DNA of 14,714 bases from an uncultured Erysipelotrichaceae bacterium (GCA_951801995.1 CATOOY010000030.1:1-14714), one strand, 5' to 3'; shown: positions 6,180-13,912, numbered from the stretch's first letter. A program made the numbers and translations. The notes: a model not told the origin generated them from the letters alone.

Positions 6180-6345
6180 AACAACTATTTACAGATTTTG
6201 AAAATTTTTGAATTTTTCTCTCCAAATTTTCTTTTTTTTGTCTCTAAAATGGAAACGATATTCGTCTAATATGTTATATTTCTTCAATAAATTATTTATA
6301 AGTTTATAAGTTAACTATTATAACTTATTATCATATATATATCCT
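6180..6345. other. AT-rich spacer after uvrC, no supported gene
   Basis: A purely A/T hairpin (ATAAGTTA/TAACTTAT, 6306-6328) lies about 20 bases after the uvrC stop but has no proper T-run on the minus strand, so it is a poor terminator. A minus-strand open frame from TTG 6287 to TAA 6189-6191 encodes 32 residues (ending IWREKFKNFQNL) that look protein-like, but it lacks ATG and a ribosome site. It may be a gene remnant. Confidence 0.4.
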
Positions 6346-8127
6346 TTATTCGTTTTCTTTTAAATACTTTTGTAAATCTTCAGCAAGATTCTTTGGTAAT
6401 ATTTCACTTAACTCTTCTATACTCGCCTCTTTTATTTTATTTAAAGAATGAAATTTTTTAAGAAGTTCTTTTTTTCTTTTTGAACCAATACCTGGTATTA
6501 CATCTAATACACTTTCTAAAGAGCCTTTACTTCTAATTTGTCTATGATAATGAATGGTATAATTATGTACTTCATCTTGCATTCTTTCTAAATAATAAAA
6601 TAAATTACTTTTTCTATCTACTTTTATTTTCATAAAAGGATTTCCTGCTAGAAGACTTTCTGTTGCATGTTTATCGTCTTTTTTAAGACCTGCTACTGGG
6701 ATGGAGATACCCAAGCTATCTAACACTTCCCTTGCTACATGTATTTGCCCAATACCTCCATCTACAATAATAAGATCTGGTCTTTCTAAATCATCTTTTA
6801 ACATTCTAAAATACCTTCTATAAATTACTTCTTTCATCGTTCCATAATCATCATTTTTATCCGTTGATATTTTAAATTTTCGGTATTCATTTTTAGCTGG
6901 TTTCCCATTTTTAAAAACAACCATTCCTGATACGTTGAAACTTCCAAATAAATTAGAGTTATCAAATAAATCAATTCTATCTAATTTATCTAATTGTAAG
7001 GCTTTTTGTAACTCTTCATTGGCAATAATAGTTCTATTTTCATCTTTTTCAATTAAAGAAAATTTTTCATGTAGAGCATTTTCTGCGTTTTTAGAAGCCA
7101 TTTCTACTATTTTCCTTTTTTCCCCTCTTTTTGGTACACGAACTGGTATATTTAAATAGTTGGATAGAAGTTCTTTATTTACAAATGGTGGAATTAATAT
7201 TTCTTTAGGTAGTAAAAAATTTTTTTCATAAAACTTTGCTATATATCTTGATAGTTCTTCTTCTTTGGATTCAATTATTGGTAAAATGGTACTATGTCTT
7301 TCTATAATTTTTGAACTTCTTATAAAAAATACTTGAATGGATAGATATCCTTTTTCCTCATAATAACCAAATACATCTCTATCTACTGTATCTTTTATTT
7401 CGACTTTTTGTTTTGCTAGTGTAATTTCTATATATGTGATTAATTCTTTTAATTCTTTTGCTCTTTCAAAGTTTAATTTTTCACTTTCTTCTAACATTTC
7501 TTTTCGTAATTTTTCTAATACATGTGTACTATCCCCATTTAAAAAACGAATAATTTCATTTTCTATTCTTTTTAATCTTTCTTTATCAAATTTTTTAGTA
7601 CAATATCCAAGACACTCTCCTATATGGTAATAAAGACAAGGCTTTTTGTTATAAGTGTTACATTTACGCAATGGATAAATTCTATTTAATAAATTTACTG
7701 TTTCTCTTGCTGCACTTACATTTGGATAGGGTCCATACAGTCTTGCTTTTCTATTTTTTTTTCGTGCTAAATTCCTTACAATGAGAAGTCTTGGTACATC
7801 TTCTGCTGTCAGTTCAATATAAGGATACGTTTTATCGTCTCTTAGTAAAATATTATATTTGGGATCATATTTTTTTATTAGATTTAATTCTAAAATAAGA
7901 GATTCTGTTTCACTTCCTACTATGATATATTCAAAATCTTCTATTTCACTTACTAGTCTAGCTGTTTTTCCTGTATGGGTTCCTCTAAAATAAGATGCTA
8001 GACGATTTTTCAAATTTTTGGCTTTTCCTACATAGATAATAATTCCTTCTTTATTTTTCATTTGATAGCACCCTGGTTTGTTTGGAACAAGTGATAATTT
8101 TTGTTTGATTCGTGTCTCTTTTTCCAT
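6346..8127 (-). CDS. uvrC: UvrABC excinuclease subunit C
   Basis: UvrC makes the two cuts flanking a DNA lesion after UvrA/UvrB recognition. It is full length at 593 residues. The GIY-YIG nuclease domain (about 14-95) shows NKPGCY, IYVGKAKNLKNRLASYF and the catalytic-region ESLILELNLIKKYDP. A cysteine cluster follows (Cys156, 164, 172, 176), the pattern that holds the UvrC iron-sulfur centre. The UVR motif that contacts UvrB is near 203-235. The RNase H-like 5' nuclease domain carries LFDNSN (Asp389), IIVDGG (Asp456) and DEVHN (His521), the expected D-D-H triad. The helix-hairpin-helix end has IPGIGSKRKKELLKKF (544-559). The ribosome site AGGAGG is 8 bases before the ATG. It stands alone, divergent from yigZ. 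Confidence 0.97.
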   Translation of the reverse strand: MEKETRIKQKLSLVPNKPGCYQMKNKEGIIIYVGKAKNLKNRLASYFRGTHTGKTARLVSEIEDFEYIIVGSETESLILELNLIKKYDPKYNILLRDDKTYPYIELTAEDVPRLLIVRNLARKKNRKARLYGPYPNVSAARETVNLLNRIYPLRKCNTYNKKPCLYYHIGECLGYCTKKFDKERLKRIENEIIRFLNGDSTHVLEKLRKEMLEESEKLNFERAKELKELITYIEITLAKQKVEIKDTVDRDVFGYYEEKGYLSIQVFFIRSSKIIERHSTILPIIESKEEELSRYIAKFYEKNFLLPKEILIPPFVNKELLSNYLNIPVRVPKRGEKRKIVEMASKNAENALHEKFSLIEKDENRTIIANEELQKALQLDKLDRIDLFDNSNLFGSFNVSGMVVFKNGKPAKNEYRKFKISTDKNDDYGTMKEVIYRRYFRMLKDDLERPDLIIVDGGIGQIHVAREVLDSLGISIPVAGLKKDDKHATESLLAGNPFMKIKVDRKSNLFYYLERMQDEVHNYTIHYHRQIRSKGSLESVLDVIPGIGSKRKKELLKKFHSLNKIKEASIEELSEILPKNLAEDLQKYLKENE

Positions 8128-8147
8128 ACGAGTTTCCTCCTTTTGCT

Positions 8148-8156
8148 ATTATATCA
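8148..8156 (-). promoter_or_regulatory. uvrC promoter, extended -10 type
   Basis: On the minus strand TGATATAAT is an extended -10 (TGnTATAAT). No convincing -35 is present. The transcript would begin just before the AGGAGG ribosome site of uvrC. Confidence 0.55.
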
Positions 8157-8175
8157 TATATTTTAAAAAACTTAC

Positions 8176-8204
8176 TTGTACTCTTTTTCTCTATACGTTA
8201 TAAT
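8176..8204 (+). promoter_or_regulatory. yigZ promoter
   Basis: TTGTAC (8176-8181) and perfect TATAAT (8199-8204) have a 17-base spacer. The predicted start is near 8211, immediately before GGTGA and the ATG at 8221. This rules out longer start codons that lie inside the promoter. Confidence 0.65.
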
Positions 8205-8220
8205 GGTCTTGGTGAAAATT

Positions 8221-8814
8221 ATGCACTCTATTGAAAAACCTGTTTTGCATACTATTGTTATTCAGAAATCTAAGTTTATTGCTTATCTTTTTCCTATTTT
8301 TGAAAAAAAAGAGATTGAACTTTATATACATCAAATTCGTCAAAAAGAAAAAGATGCATCTCATGTCTGTTATGCTTATCGTTTTGATAATTTAGAAAAA
8401 TGTACAGATGATAAAGAGCCTTCTGGTACTGCTGGCATGCCTATTTTAAATGTTATAAAGCAAAAGGATCTTCACAATGTTTTATGTGTTGTGGTTCGCT
8501 ATTTTGGTGGAATAAAGCTTGGTGTTGGGGGGCTTTATAGAGCTTATACATGTGCTATTAAGGAAGCCATTTTAAAATCTTCTATTGTTTCACTTATAAA
8601 GGGTTATAAAATTCAAATCATTTTTTCTTATGTACATATGAAAGATATAGATACTATTTTATTTAATGTAGATATCACGCAAAAAGATTTTAAAGATAAT
8701 ATTACTTATACTTTTTTAATATCAGAAGAGAAATATAGCTGCTTAAAGGAAAAATTATTATATTATGTAGATAAACTAATTGTTATGGATTCTCTTTTAT
8801 TAAAAGACAAATAA
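8221..8814 (+). CDS. yigZ: YigZ/IMPACT family protein
   Basis: This 197-residue protein belongs to the UPF0029/IMPACT family (YvyE in Bacillus subtilis). Its bacterial role is unsettled, although the fold suggests nucleic-acid or ribosome-related binding. The N-terminal IMPACT domain (about 1-120) has SKFIAYLFPI, ASHVCYAYRF, DDKEPSGTAGMPIL and VVRYFGGIKLGVGGLYRAYT, the family signature. The smaller C-terminal domain (about 130-195) is the DUF1949-type segment and is weakly conserved. I chose ATG 8221 because the promoter -10 box covers 8199-8204, so upstream in-frame starts would not be transcribed. It is the only gene in the window read clearly from the plus strand. It ends 18 bases before the stop of the convergent pilin gene. 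Confidence 0.93.
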   Translation: MHSIEKPVLHTIVIQKSKFIAYLFPIFEKKEIELYIHQIRQKEKDASHVCYAYRFDNLEKCTDDKEPSGTAGMPILNVIKQKDLHNVLCVVVRYFGGIKLGVGGLYRAYTCAIKEAILKSSIVSLIKGYKIQIIFSYVHMKDIDTILFNVDITQKDFKDNITYTFLISEEKYSCLKEKLLYYVDKLIVMDSLLLKDK

Positions 8815-8834
8815 AAAAAGTACAAGAATGCACT
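8813..8834 (-). terminator. Terminator of the pilin-like gene
   Basis: On the minus strand AGTGCA / TGTACT (one G-U pair, loop TTCT, 8834-8819) runs into seven T and ATTTG. It overlaps the pilin stop codon and the yigZ stop codon. It has no T-run in the plus direction, so yigZ transcripts may run on antisense to the pilin gene. Confidence 0.65.
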
Positions 8835-9204
8835 AATTACAGAAATTATTTACTAGTTTATATTCAAAATACTTCTTGCCTTTTTTTGTAATACTAACTT
8901 GAAGAGTAGGACTCAATTTTTGTTTGGTTTTAGGATTGGTTGGTGCTTCTTTTAAATAACCATCTTTTATAAGAGTATTTAGTGTGACTGTACTTTTACT
9001 ATTTATGTTATCTGGAAGTGATTCTATATGATCTCTTCCCCATAATTTAGTGGCTATAATAATGTTGTCTACTTGTTCTTCACATGCCTTTTGATTCGCA
9101 TCTTTTATGAACTTTGTAACAGGTACAGATACGAGTAAAGACAAAATGGCAAGAACTGTAATTACACCTAATAATTCAATTAAAGTAAATCCTTTTTTTT
9201 TCAT
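8833..9204 (-). CDS. Type IV prepilin-like (pseudopilin) protein
   Basis: This is a 123-residue protein with a class III prepilin signal: MKKKG then FTLIELL. Cleavage is expected between Gly5 and Phe6, with Glu at mature position 5, followed by a hydrophobic helix (about 6-30) containing the conserved proline near mature position 23. The soluble part carries DGYLKEAPTNPKT, a loop common in ComGC/GspG-like major pseudopilins, and two cysteines (41 and 122) that could form a disulfide. It would be processed by a prepilin peptidase and assembled into a pilus or competence-type filament, but no pilus or competence gene is nearby. The ribosome site AGGTG is 7 bases before the ATG. It is a single-gene transcription unit with a consensus promoter and its own terminator. 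Confidence 0.88.
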   Translation of the reverse strand: MKKKGFTLIELLGVITVLAILSLLVSVPVTKFIKDANQKACEEQVDNIIIATKLWGRDHIESLPDNINSKSTVTLNTLIKDGYLKEAPTNPKTKQKLSPTLQVSITKKGKKYFEYKLVNNFCN

Positions 9205-9227
9205 TTCTATGCACCTACTCTGCTTTC

Positions 9228-9256
9228 ATTATATTAAACTTATTTGTATATGTCAA
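9228..9256 (-). promoter_or_regulatory. Perfect consensus sigma-A promoter of the pilin gene
   Basis: On the minus strand TTGACA (9256-9251), a 17-base spacer (9250-9234) and TATAAT (9233-9228) match the consensus at every position. The -35 and part of the spacer lie in the last codons of ymfH. This is the strongest promoter in the window and predicts high expression. Confidence 0.8.
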
Positions 9257-10514
9257 TTGCTTCCTCATTCTTTTCTACCTTTTTTGCGATTTTACAAATA
9301 GCATATTCATCAAAGGAAAATGACTTCATTATGTTTTGAAAATCTTCATAGGAATAACTTTTTATTTGCTTTACGGTATCCCTTTTTTCATAGGAAAATG
9401 TAAATATATTTTCTATTAGTGGATTTATCATACGATATATATATTCACATCTTGCTGCAACTTCTAATGTAGTATCTCTTTGGTAGAGTTTAAAAAGCTC
9501 TTCTTTAAAGATGGGATGCGCTATTTGTTTTGTTATTTCTTTTACAAATTCTTTTTCTTTTACTATGGTTGCTTTTATGGATACAATACATATATTTTCT
9601 ATAAATATATGATCATAAGAAACTGATCCTATTATTATTTTATTTTGTTCTAACTTTTTGGAAAGTTCTGAGGTTCTTCCTATATTCATTTTTAAAAAAT
9701 AAGATAAGTAAAAGTCTAATTTTAATTTTTCTTTTGGTTTTAGTTTAGATACATCTAGCTTATATGTAATTGTGAGAATATCTTCTGCTGTTGGCATATG
9801 AATTATTTCTTTTTCTTTTTTTATTCCTTTTGGTTCTTTATATTTCTTTATTTTGAATGTGCCTTTTACTGGTCTTATATTTTGATAGCTTTTTTTTACT
9901 ATCTTTAATATTTTATCTCTATCAAAATTTCCAGCTATGAAAAGATATTCATTTTCTGGTCTATAAAAGGCTTCATAACAAAGGGTAGCTAGTGAAACAT
10001 CTATCTTTTTTAAGTCTTCATTGGTTCCTATAGTATTTCTATAGGGGATGTTTTTTAGAAGTAATTCATTTTGCATTTTAAAAAGACGTCTTCCTTTATT
10101 ATCTTCTCCCATTCTTATTTCTTCATAAATAGCTTTTTTGGTTTCTTCTATTTTTTCTTTGATAAAATGAATGTTATGTACTGCTTTTATTAGCATTTCT
10201 AATGCTTTTTCAATATTTGTTACACCACTAAAATAATATTCTGTTTTATTTAGTGATGTTACACCATTTGCAGATAAATACATACTTTTTAACTTATTTA
10301 TTAAGCTTCCATACATGGTATGTTCTAAAAGATAATGTTCTAGAAAATGGGCAACACCACTTGGTATGTGTTGCTTTTTTCCATTTAAGGTAAAATCATG
10401 ATGGATTCCCCCAAATTGTGTTACTAAGTTTACAAAGGCTGCATGTCTTCTTTTATCCTCATATAAATAAAGGGTAAGACCATTTTCCATTTTTATTTTC
10501 TCTATTTTACTCAT
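9240..10514 (-). CDS. ymfH: M16 family zinc peptidase, YmfH type (catalytic)
   Basis: This is a 424-residue M16B peptidase. The inverted zinc motif HFLEH is at residues 56-60 in VAHFLEHYLLE, with the third ligand probably Glu131 or Glu132 in KAIYEEIRMGEDN, so the active site is intact. TEYYFSGVT and the later domain (FYRPENEYLFIAGNFD) are typical of the family. It overlaps the upstream ymfF gene by 8 bases, and the ribosome site GAGGGGGAAG lies inside that gene. In Bacillus, YmfH and YmfF form a catalytic/non-catalytic pair of unclear substrate. Related pairs (AlbE/AlbF) process peptide antibiotics. No precursor peptide is seen here, so a housekeeping peptidase is the safer reading. Confidence 0.92.
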   Translation of the reverse strand: MSKIEKIKMENGLTLYLYEDKRRHAAFVNLVTQFGGIHHDFTLNGKKQHIPSGVAHFLEHYLLEHTMYGSLINKLKSMYLSANGVTSLNKTEYYFSGVTNIEKALEMLIKAVHNIHFIKEKIEETKKAIYEEIRMGEDNKGRRLFKMQNELLLKNIPYRNTIGTNEDLKKIDVSLATLCYEAFYRPENEYLFIAGNFDRDKILKIVKKSYQNIRPVKGTFKIKKYKEPKGIKKEKEIIHMPTAEDILTITYKLDVSKLKPKEKLKLDFYLSYFLKMNIGRTSELSKKLEQNKIIIGSVSYDHIFIENICIVSIKATIVKEKEFVKEITKQIAHPIFKEELFKLYQRDTTLEVAARCEYIYRMINPLIENIFTFSYEKRDTVKQIKSYSYEDFQNIMKSFSFDEYAICKIAKKVEKNEEAIDIYK

Positions 10515-11751
10515 TTTCTTCCCCCTCTATGAAACAAGTGAGTATCTTTTGAAATCTTTTTACAAATGTAGTAATATCTTCTATTTTTACTTCTAACATC
10601 TTATCGTAAAGTTCTTCTATTCCTTTTCCTGTTTTCATAATTTGTTCAATATAATTATTAAAAAGGGCATTTGCAGAATCATTTCTTTGAATTCTTTCTA
10701 TTTTTATTTCTTCTTTGACTTCTTTTAAAAATACTTCTACTTTTGTTTTATCTTTTAATAATTCTATTACTTCTTCTATTCCTTTTTCAGCTTCCTTTTT
10801 GTTTTCTTTATAAATATTAGCTGTTATAAAAAGTAAACTTCCTTCTCCTATTATTCTAGAGGAGGTAGTATATACAATACCTAATTCATCTCTTAATTTT
10901 TTCATAAGAAGGTCTATGGCATCATAAGAAAGCATTCTATTTATACAGTTTAAAAGAACTTCATCTTCTCTGGTTGCTTCTTTTATTTGATATACATATG
11001 TAAGTTTAGATTGGTTAAAGGGTTTCTTTTCTTCTATTTTTATTTCTTTTTCTATTTCTTTTGTAAACATATCTTGATATATAGGGTGAAAGTCTTTTGG
11101 AAAAACAACTTTTTCTTTTTCTAAATAGTTTTGGATAGTTCGTTTAGCTGTTTTTTTTATAAAATCTCCATATAAGAAAATAAATGGTTTTTTCTTATAA
11201 ACAATTTTTTCGTAAAAGTTGTAAACATCTTTAGTGGTTAGTTGTTCTAATTGATCTTTATGATTAATAGAACTTACTATATATTCTTCTTTGGGATCTA
11301 GAAAATTCCATATTTTATAATTATTGTAAGATGTAATATTATGAAAAACATTTTCTATATCTCTTTTCAGTCTTCTTTTTTCTTTTTCAAATAATCTTTC
11401 TTCAAAGGCACCTTCTACTTTATTAGGATGATAGATTGTATCTAGAAAAAAGCAAAGTGCATCTTCTAGAAGATCTTCTTTTATGGTTTTTTTATCTGGG
11501 ATAATGAGGGTAAATGATAGAAAAAACTGTTTTCCTATTTCAATAATAGACGCTGTTATGGTAAAAATACCATGTTTACTAAGTTCTTTTCTGAAATCTT
11601 CTTCATTTGGATTTTTTTCGTTGGTATAAACAAGCATGGAAGGAAGTATGGTCTTTTTTAATATATCCTCTTTTTTTAAAATAAATGGAAAAAGTATTCT
11701 AACTAAGATTGTATTAAAGTTTTTATCTTTTTTCATATATAAATTTTTCAT
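10507..11751 (-). CDS. ymfF: M16 family peptidase-like protein, YmfF type (non-catalytic)
   Basis: This 414-residue protein has the M16 fold but no HxxEH motif. The corresponding N-terminal region reads LPSMLVYTNEKNPNEEDFRK, so it cannot bind catalytic zinc. Recognisable family segments include FYHP-like DTIYHPNKVEGAFEE, a KDVYNFYEKIVYKKKPFIFLYGDF stretch, and RDELGIVYTTSS with EGSLLFITANI near the end. It probably pairs with the YmfH-type peptidase encoded just downstream, to which it is coupled by an 8-base overlap. The start ATG has GGTGA 4 bases upstream and an extended -10 promoter. Confidence 0.88.
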   Translation of the reverse strand: MKNLYMKKDKNFNTILVRILFPFILKKEDILKKTILPSMLVYTNEKNPNEEDFRKELSKHGIFTITASIIEIGKQFFLSFTLIIPDKKTIKEDLLEDALCFFLDTIYHPNKVEGAFEERLFEKEKRRLKRDIENVFHNITSYNNYKIWNFLDPKEEYIVSSINHKDQLEQLTTKDVYNFYEKIVYKKKPFIFLYGDFIKKTAKRTIQNYLEKEKVVFPKDFHPIYQDMFTKEIEKEIKIEEKKPFNQSKLTYVYQIKEATREDEVLLNCINRMLSYDAIDLLMKKLRDELGIVYTTSSRIIGEGSLLFITANIYKENKKEAEKGIEEVIELLKDKTKVEVFLKEVKEEIKIERIQRNDSANALFNNYIEQIMKTGKGIEELYDKMLEVKIEDITTFVKRFQKILTCFIEGEENE

Positions 11752-11766
11752 GCTATCACCATTTTT

Positions 11767-11775
11767 ATTATATCA
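11767..11775 (-). promoter_or_regulatory. Promoter of ymfF-ymfH, extended -10 type
   Basis: On the minus strand TGATATAAT is an extended -10. The -35 position would fall in the tsf terminator and shows no match. The predicted start is about 8 bases before the GGTGA ribosome site. Confidence 0.55.
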
Positions 11776-11785
11776 TTTTTTTAGC

Positions 11786-11808
11786 AAAAAAAGGTCTCGT
11801 TAGAAACC
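11786..11808 (-). terminator. Terminator of rpsB-tsf
   Basis: On the minus strand GGTTTC / GAGACC (loop TAAC, 11808-11793, one G-U pair) is followed by seven T. It begins directly after the tsf stop codon. Confidence 0.85.
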
Positions 11809-12684
11809 TTAATTTCCATTTACTTGATTCATTACTTCTTCTGCAAAGTTATCTTGTCTTTTTTCTATTCCTTCTCCTACTTCGTAACGAATCATTGTAT
11901 TCATAACTCCATTATTGTTTTTAATATATGTTTCTACTGTTATATCGCCATTTTTTACAAATGGTTGTTCTAATAGACAAATTTCTTTATAGAATTTATT
12001 TACTCTACCTTGTACCATTTTTTCTGCTATATCTGCTTTTTTTCCTTCTGCTATAGCTTGTTCTTTTAAAACTTCTTTCTCTCTTTCTAATTCTTCGTTA
12101 GAAACTTCTTCTCTTCTTACATACTTAGGTCTCATTGCTGCTGCATGCATAGATACATCTTTTGCTATTTCTTCTGTTACACCATCTATGATTGTTAAAA
12201 CAGCTATTTTTCCACCCATATGTAGGTAAGAACCAAATGCTTCACTATCTTTTTTTGTTACTTTTTGAAAACGTCTAAAACTTAATTTTTCTCCGATTTT
12301 GGCTGTTTTGGCAATGATATACTCTTCTATTGTTCCTTCTTGTGTTTCTAATTGCATTGCTTCTTCTATAGTTTGTACATCATTTTTTAAAAGGGTATCT
12401 AAAATAGTATCTACTAATTCTTTAAATTCATCGTTTTTTGCAACGAAATCTGTTTCTGCGTTTACTTCTACAATAACTGCATCATTTCTGTCTACTTTGA
12501 TAGCAGCTACTCCTTCTGCTGCAATACGATCTGCTTTTTTCTCTGCTTTTGATATTCCTTTTTTACGAAGCCAGTCCATTGCTTCTTCTAAGTTTCCATT
12601 TACTGCTTCTAAGGCTTTTTTGCAGTCTAGCATTCCTGCTCCACTTTTTTCTCTTAGTTCTTTTACTAAGCTTGCACTAATCAT
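11809..12684 (-). CDS. tsf: Translation elongation factor Ts
   Basis: EF-Ts is the GDP exchange factor of EF-Tu, 291 residues, normal length. The N-terminal UBA-like module (about 1-50) has LVKELREKSGAGMLDCKKAL. The core contains AETDFVAKNDEF, with TDFVAKN at 78-84, the loop that touches the EF-Tu nucleotide site. The C-terminal half has LHMGGKIAVL, VSMHAAAMRPKYV and CLLEQPFVK, all family hallmarks. The ribosome site AGGAGG precedes the ATG. It follows rpsB after 52 bases with an intervening hairpin, as in many bacteria. Unlike most Firmicutes, pyrH and frr do not follow. A strong terminator ends the unit. Confidence 0.98.
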   Translation of the reverse strand: MISASLVKELREKSGAGMLDCKKALEAVNGNLEEAMDWLRKKGISKAEKKADRIAAEGVAAIKVDRNDAVIVEVNAETDFVAKNDEFKELVDTILDTLLKNDVQTIEEAMQLETQEGTIEEYIIAKTAKIGEKLSFRRFQKVTKKDSEAFGSYLHMGGKIAVLTIIDGVTEEIAKDVSMHAAAMRPKYVRREEVSNEELEREKEVLKEQAIAEGKKADIAEKMVQGRVNKFYKEICLLEQPFVKNGDITVETYIKNNNGVMNTMIRYEVGEGIEKRQDNFAEEVMNQVNGN

Positions 12685-12704
12685 TTTTATTCCTCCTCTT
12701 TTTA

Positions 12705-12730
12705 CAAGAAAAGATGGTTTTAACCATCTT
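12705..12730 (-). terminator. Intercistronic hairpin between rpsB and tsf
   Basis: AAGATGGTT and AACCATCTT form a perfect 9-bp stem with a 2-base loop (12730-12711). On the minus strand it is followed by TTCTTG, so the T-run is short and broken. It probably acts as a partial terminator or RNA-stability element that sets the S2 to EF-Ts ratio. Confidence 0.55.
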
Positions 12731-12736
12731 TGTAAT

Positions 12737-13765
12737 TTATTTTAAAGCATCGATTAATTCTGCTTTTTTCATTGTGCTGTAACCTTTTACTTCTTTTTCT
12801 TTTGCTAGGTTACGAAGTTCTGCAACAGTAAGATTTGTTAAATCTATAGCTTTTTCTTCTTTTCTTTCTGATTTAACTTCTACCTTTTGCTTTTCTTCTT
12901 TTATCTCGCTTTTTCTATATTCTTGTTTTACAAATGGTTTTCTTTCTCTATTGAATCCTTCTCTATTAAATGGTTTTTTCCCAAATTTTGGACGTCTGTC
13001 TTCTTTTCTTTTTACTGTTTCTAGGGCTTTTTGCATGATTTCTTCTCCATCTTCTTTTTGTGATGTAGTATAATCATTCATTTTTCCACCTTGTGCTTCT
13101 ACTACTGCATTTGCCATTACACCAATAATAAGTTTTACGGCACGAATGGCATCGTCATTAGCTGGTATTACATAATCTACCATATCTGGGTCACAATTGG
13201 TATCTACAATTCCAAATACTGGAATATTTAATTTTCTTGCTTCACGAATAGCGATTTCTTCTTTAGATGGATCTACAATAAACATTGCATTTGGTAATTT
13301 ACGCATTTCACGTATACCACAAAGTAATTTATTTAATTTTTCGTATTCTTTTTTTAGTCCTATTACTTCTTTTTTAGGTAATACTTCAAATATACCATCT
13401 TTTTCCATTTTTTCAATTTGTTCTAATCTTTTGATTCTTTGACGAATTGTTTTGAAGTTAGTAAGGGTTCCTCCTAACCATCTTTCATTTACATAGTAAG
13501 AATTGGAACGAAGTGCTTCTTCTTTTGTAGCTTCACTTGCTTGTTTTCTTGTTCCTACAAATATTACTTTTCCTCCATTTGCTGCGATTTCTTTTAAAGC
13601 TTTATATGCTTCTTCGATTTTTTCAGCTGTTTTCTTTAAGTCAATAATATAGATATCATCTCTTGATGTAAAAATGTATTTTTTCATTTTTGGATTCCAT
13701 CTTTTTGTTTGATGACCAAAGTGTACACCTGATTCTAATAAATAATTCATAGACACTACTGCCAT
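12737..13765 (-). CDS. rpsB: Ribosomal protein S2 with C-terminal Rho_N-like extension
   Basis: This is 30S subunit protein S2. Residues 1-225 are an ordinary S2, with ESGVHFGHQTKRWNPKM (11-27), FVGTRKQA, NERWLGGTLTNF (93-104), DPSKEEIAIREA and PVFGIVDTNCDPD. Residues 226-342 are extra: a charged Lys/Arg/Glu linker with FNRE repeats (266-274), then LTVAELRNLAKEKEVKGYS and KKAELIDAL (312-341), the pattern of the Rho_N/SAP-like helix-extended-helix nucleic-acid module. S2 usually has about 230-260 residues. I chose ATG 13765, giving MAVVSMNYLL, because AGGAGG lies 7 bases upstream and the predicted transcript start (near 13865) excludes the longer frame. It is the first gene of rpsB-tsf. Confidence 0.96.
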   Translation of the reverse strand: MAVVSMNYLLESGVHFGHQTKRWNPKMKKYIFTSRDDIYIIDLKKTAEKIEEAYKALKEIAANGGKVIFVGTRKQASEATKEEALRSNSYYVNERWLGGTLTNFKTIRQRIKRLEQIEKMEKDGIFEVLPKKEVIGLKKEYEKLNKLLCGIREMRKLPNAMFIVDPSKEEIAIREARKLNIPVFGIVDTNCDPDMVDYVIPANDDAIRAVKLIIGVMANAVVEAQGGKMNDYTTSQKEDGEEIMQKALETVKRKEDRRPKFGKKPFNREGFNRERKPFVKQEYRKSEIKEEKQKVEVKSERKEEKAIDLTNLTVAELRNLAKEKEVKGYSTMKKAELIDALK

Positions 13766-13865
13766 ATTTTTTCCTCCTTTTGTTATGCCTCCATTACTTC
13801 TTCTTTTGTTTACCACCTTTTGGCACACGGCAACAAAATCAGTAATGTGTGTATTTGAAAAAGCC
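13766..13865 (-). promoter_or_regulatory. rpsB 5' leader, possible autoregulatory structure
   Basis: The predicted leader is about 100 bases, longer than other leaders here. Near its 5' end TTGGC can pair with GCCAA and the inner ACAC with GTGT, with a bulge on the left side and an inner loop. The 3' half is A/G-rich and holds GGAGG twice. S2 is known to regulate its own mRNA in other bacteria. No match to a defined leader family is claimed. Confidence 0.35.
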
Positions 13866-13871
13866 AATATT

Positions 13872-13899
13872 ATTATATCACATAATCATATGTTTACAA
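13872..13899 (-). promoter_or_regulatory. rpsB promoter
   Basis: On the minus strand TATAAT (13877-13872) is preceded by TGA, making an extended -10, and by TTGTAA (13899-13894) with a 16-base spacer. The start is predicted near 13865. Confidence 0.65.
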
Positions 13900-13912
13900 G
13901 TACTTTTTATGT

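Noticed and set aside
8176..8220. Upstream TTG and ATG starts for yigZ
   Set aside because: TTG 8176 is part of the -35 box and ATG 8203 overlaps the -10 box, so neither would be in the transcript.
12299..12745. Plus-strand open frame of 148 codons opposite tsf
   Set aside because: It is the antisense shadow of tsf. It is rich in Ser/Phe from reversed Lys/Glu codons and has no ribosome site. The other plus-strand frames opposite the kinase, regulator, uvrC and rpsB genes were rejected for the same reason.
13766..13867. 34-residue N-terminal extension of S2 from ATG 13867
   Set aside because: The extension does not resemble S2. Its ATG falls at the predicted transcript start, and the ATG at 13765 has an ideal ribosome site and gives the standard S2 N-terminus.
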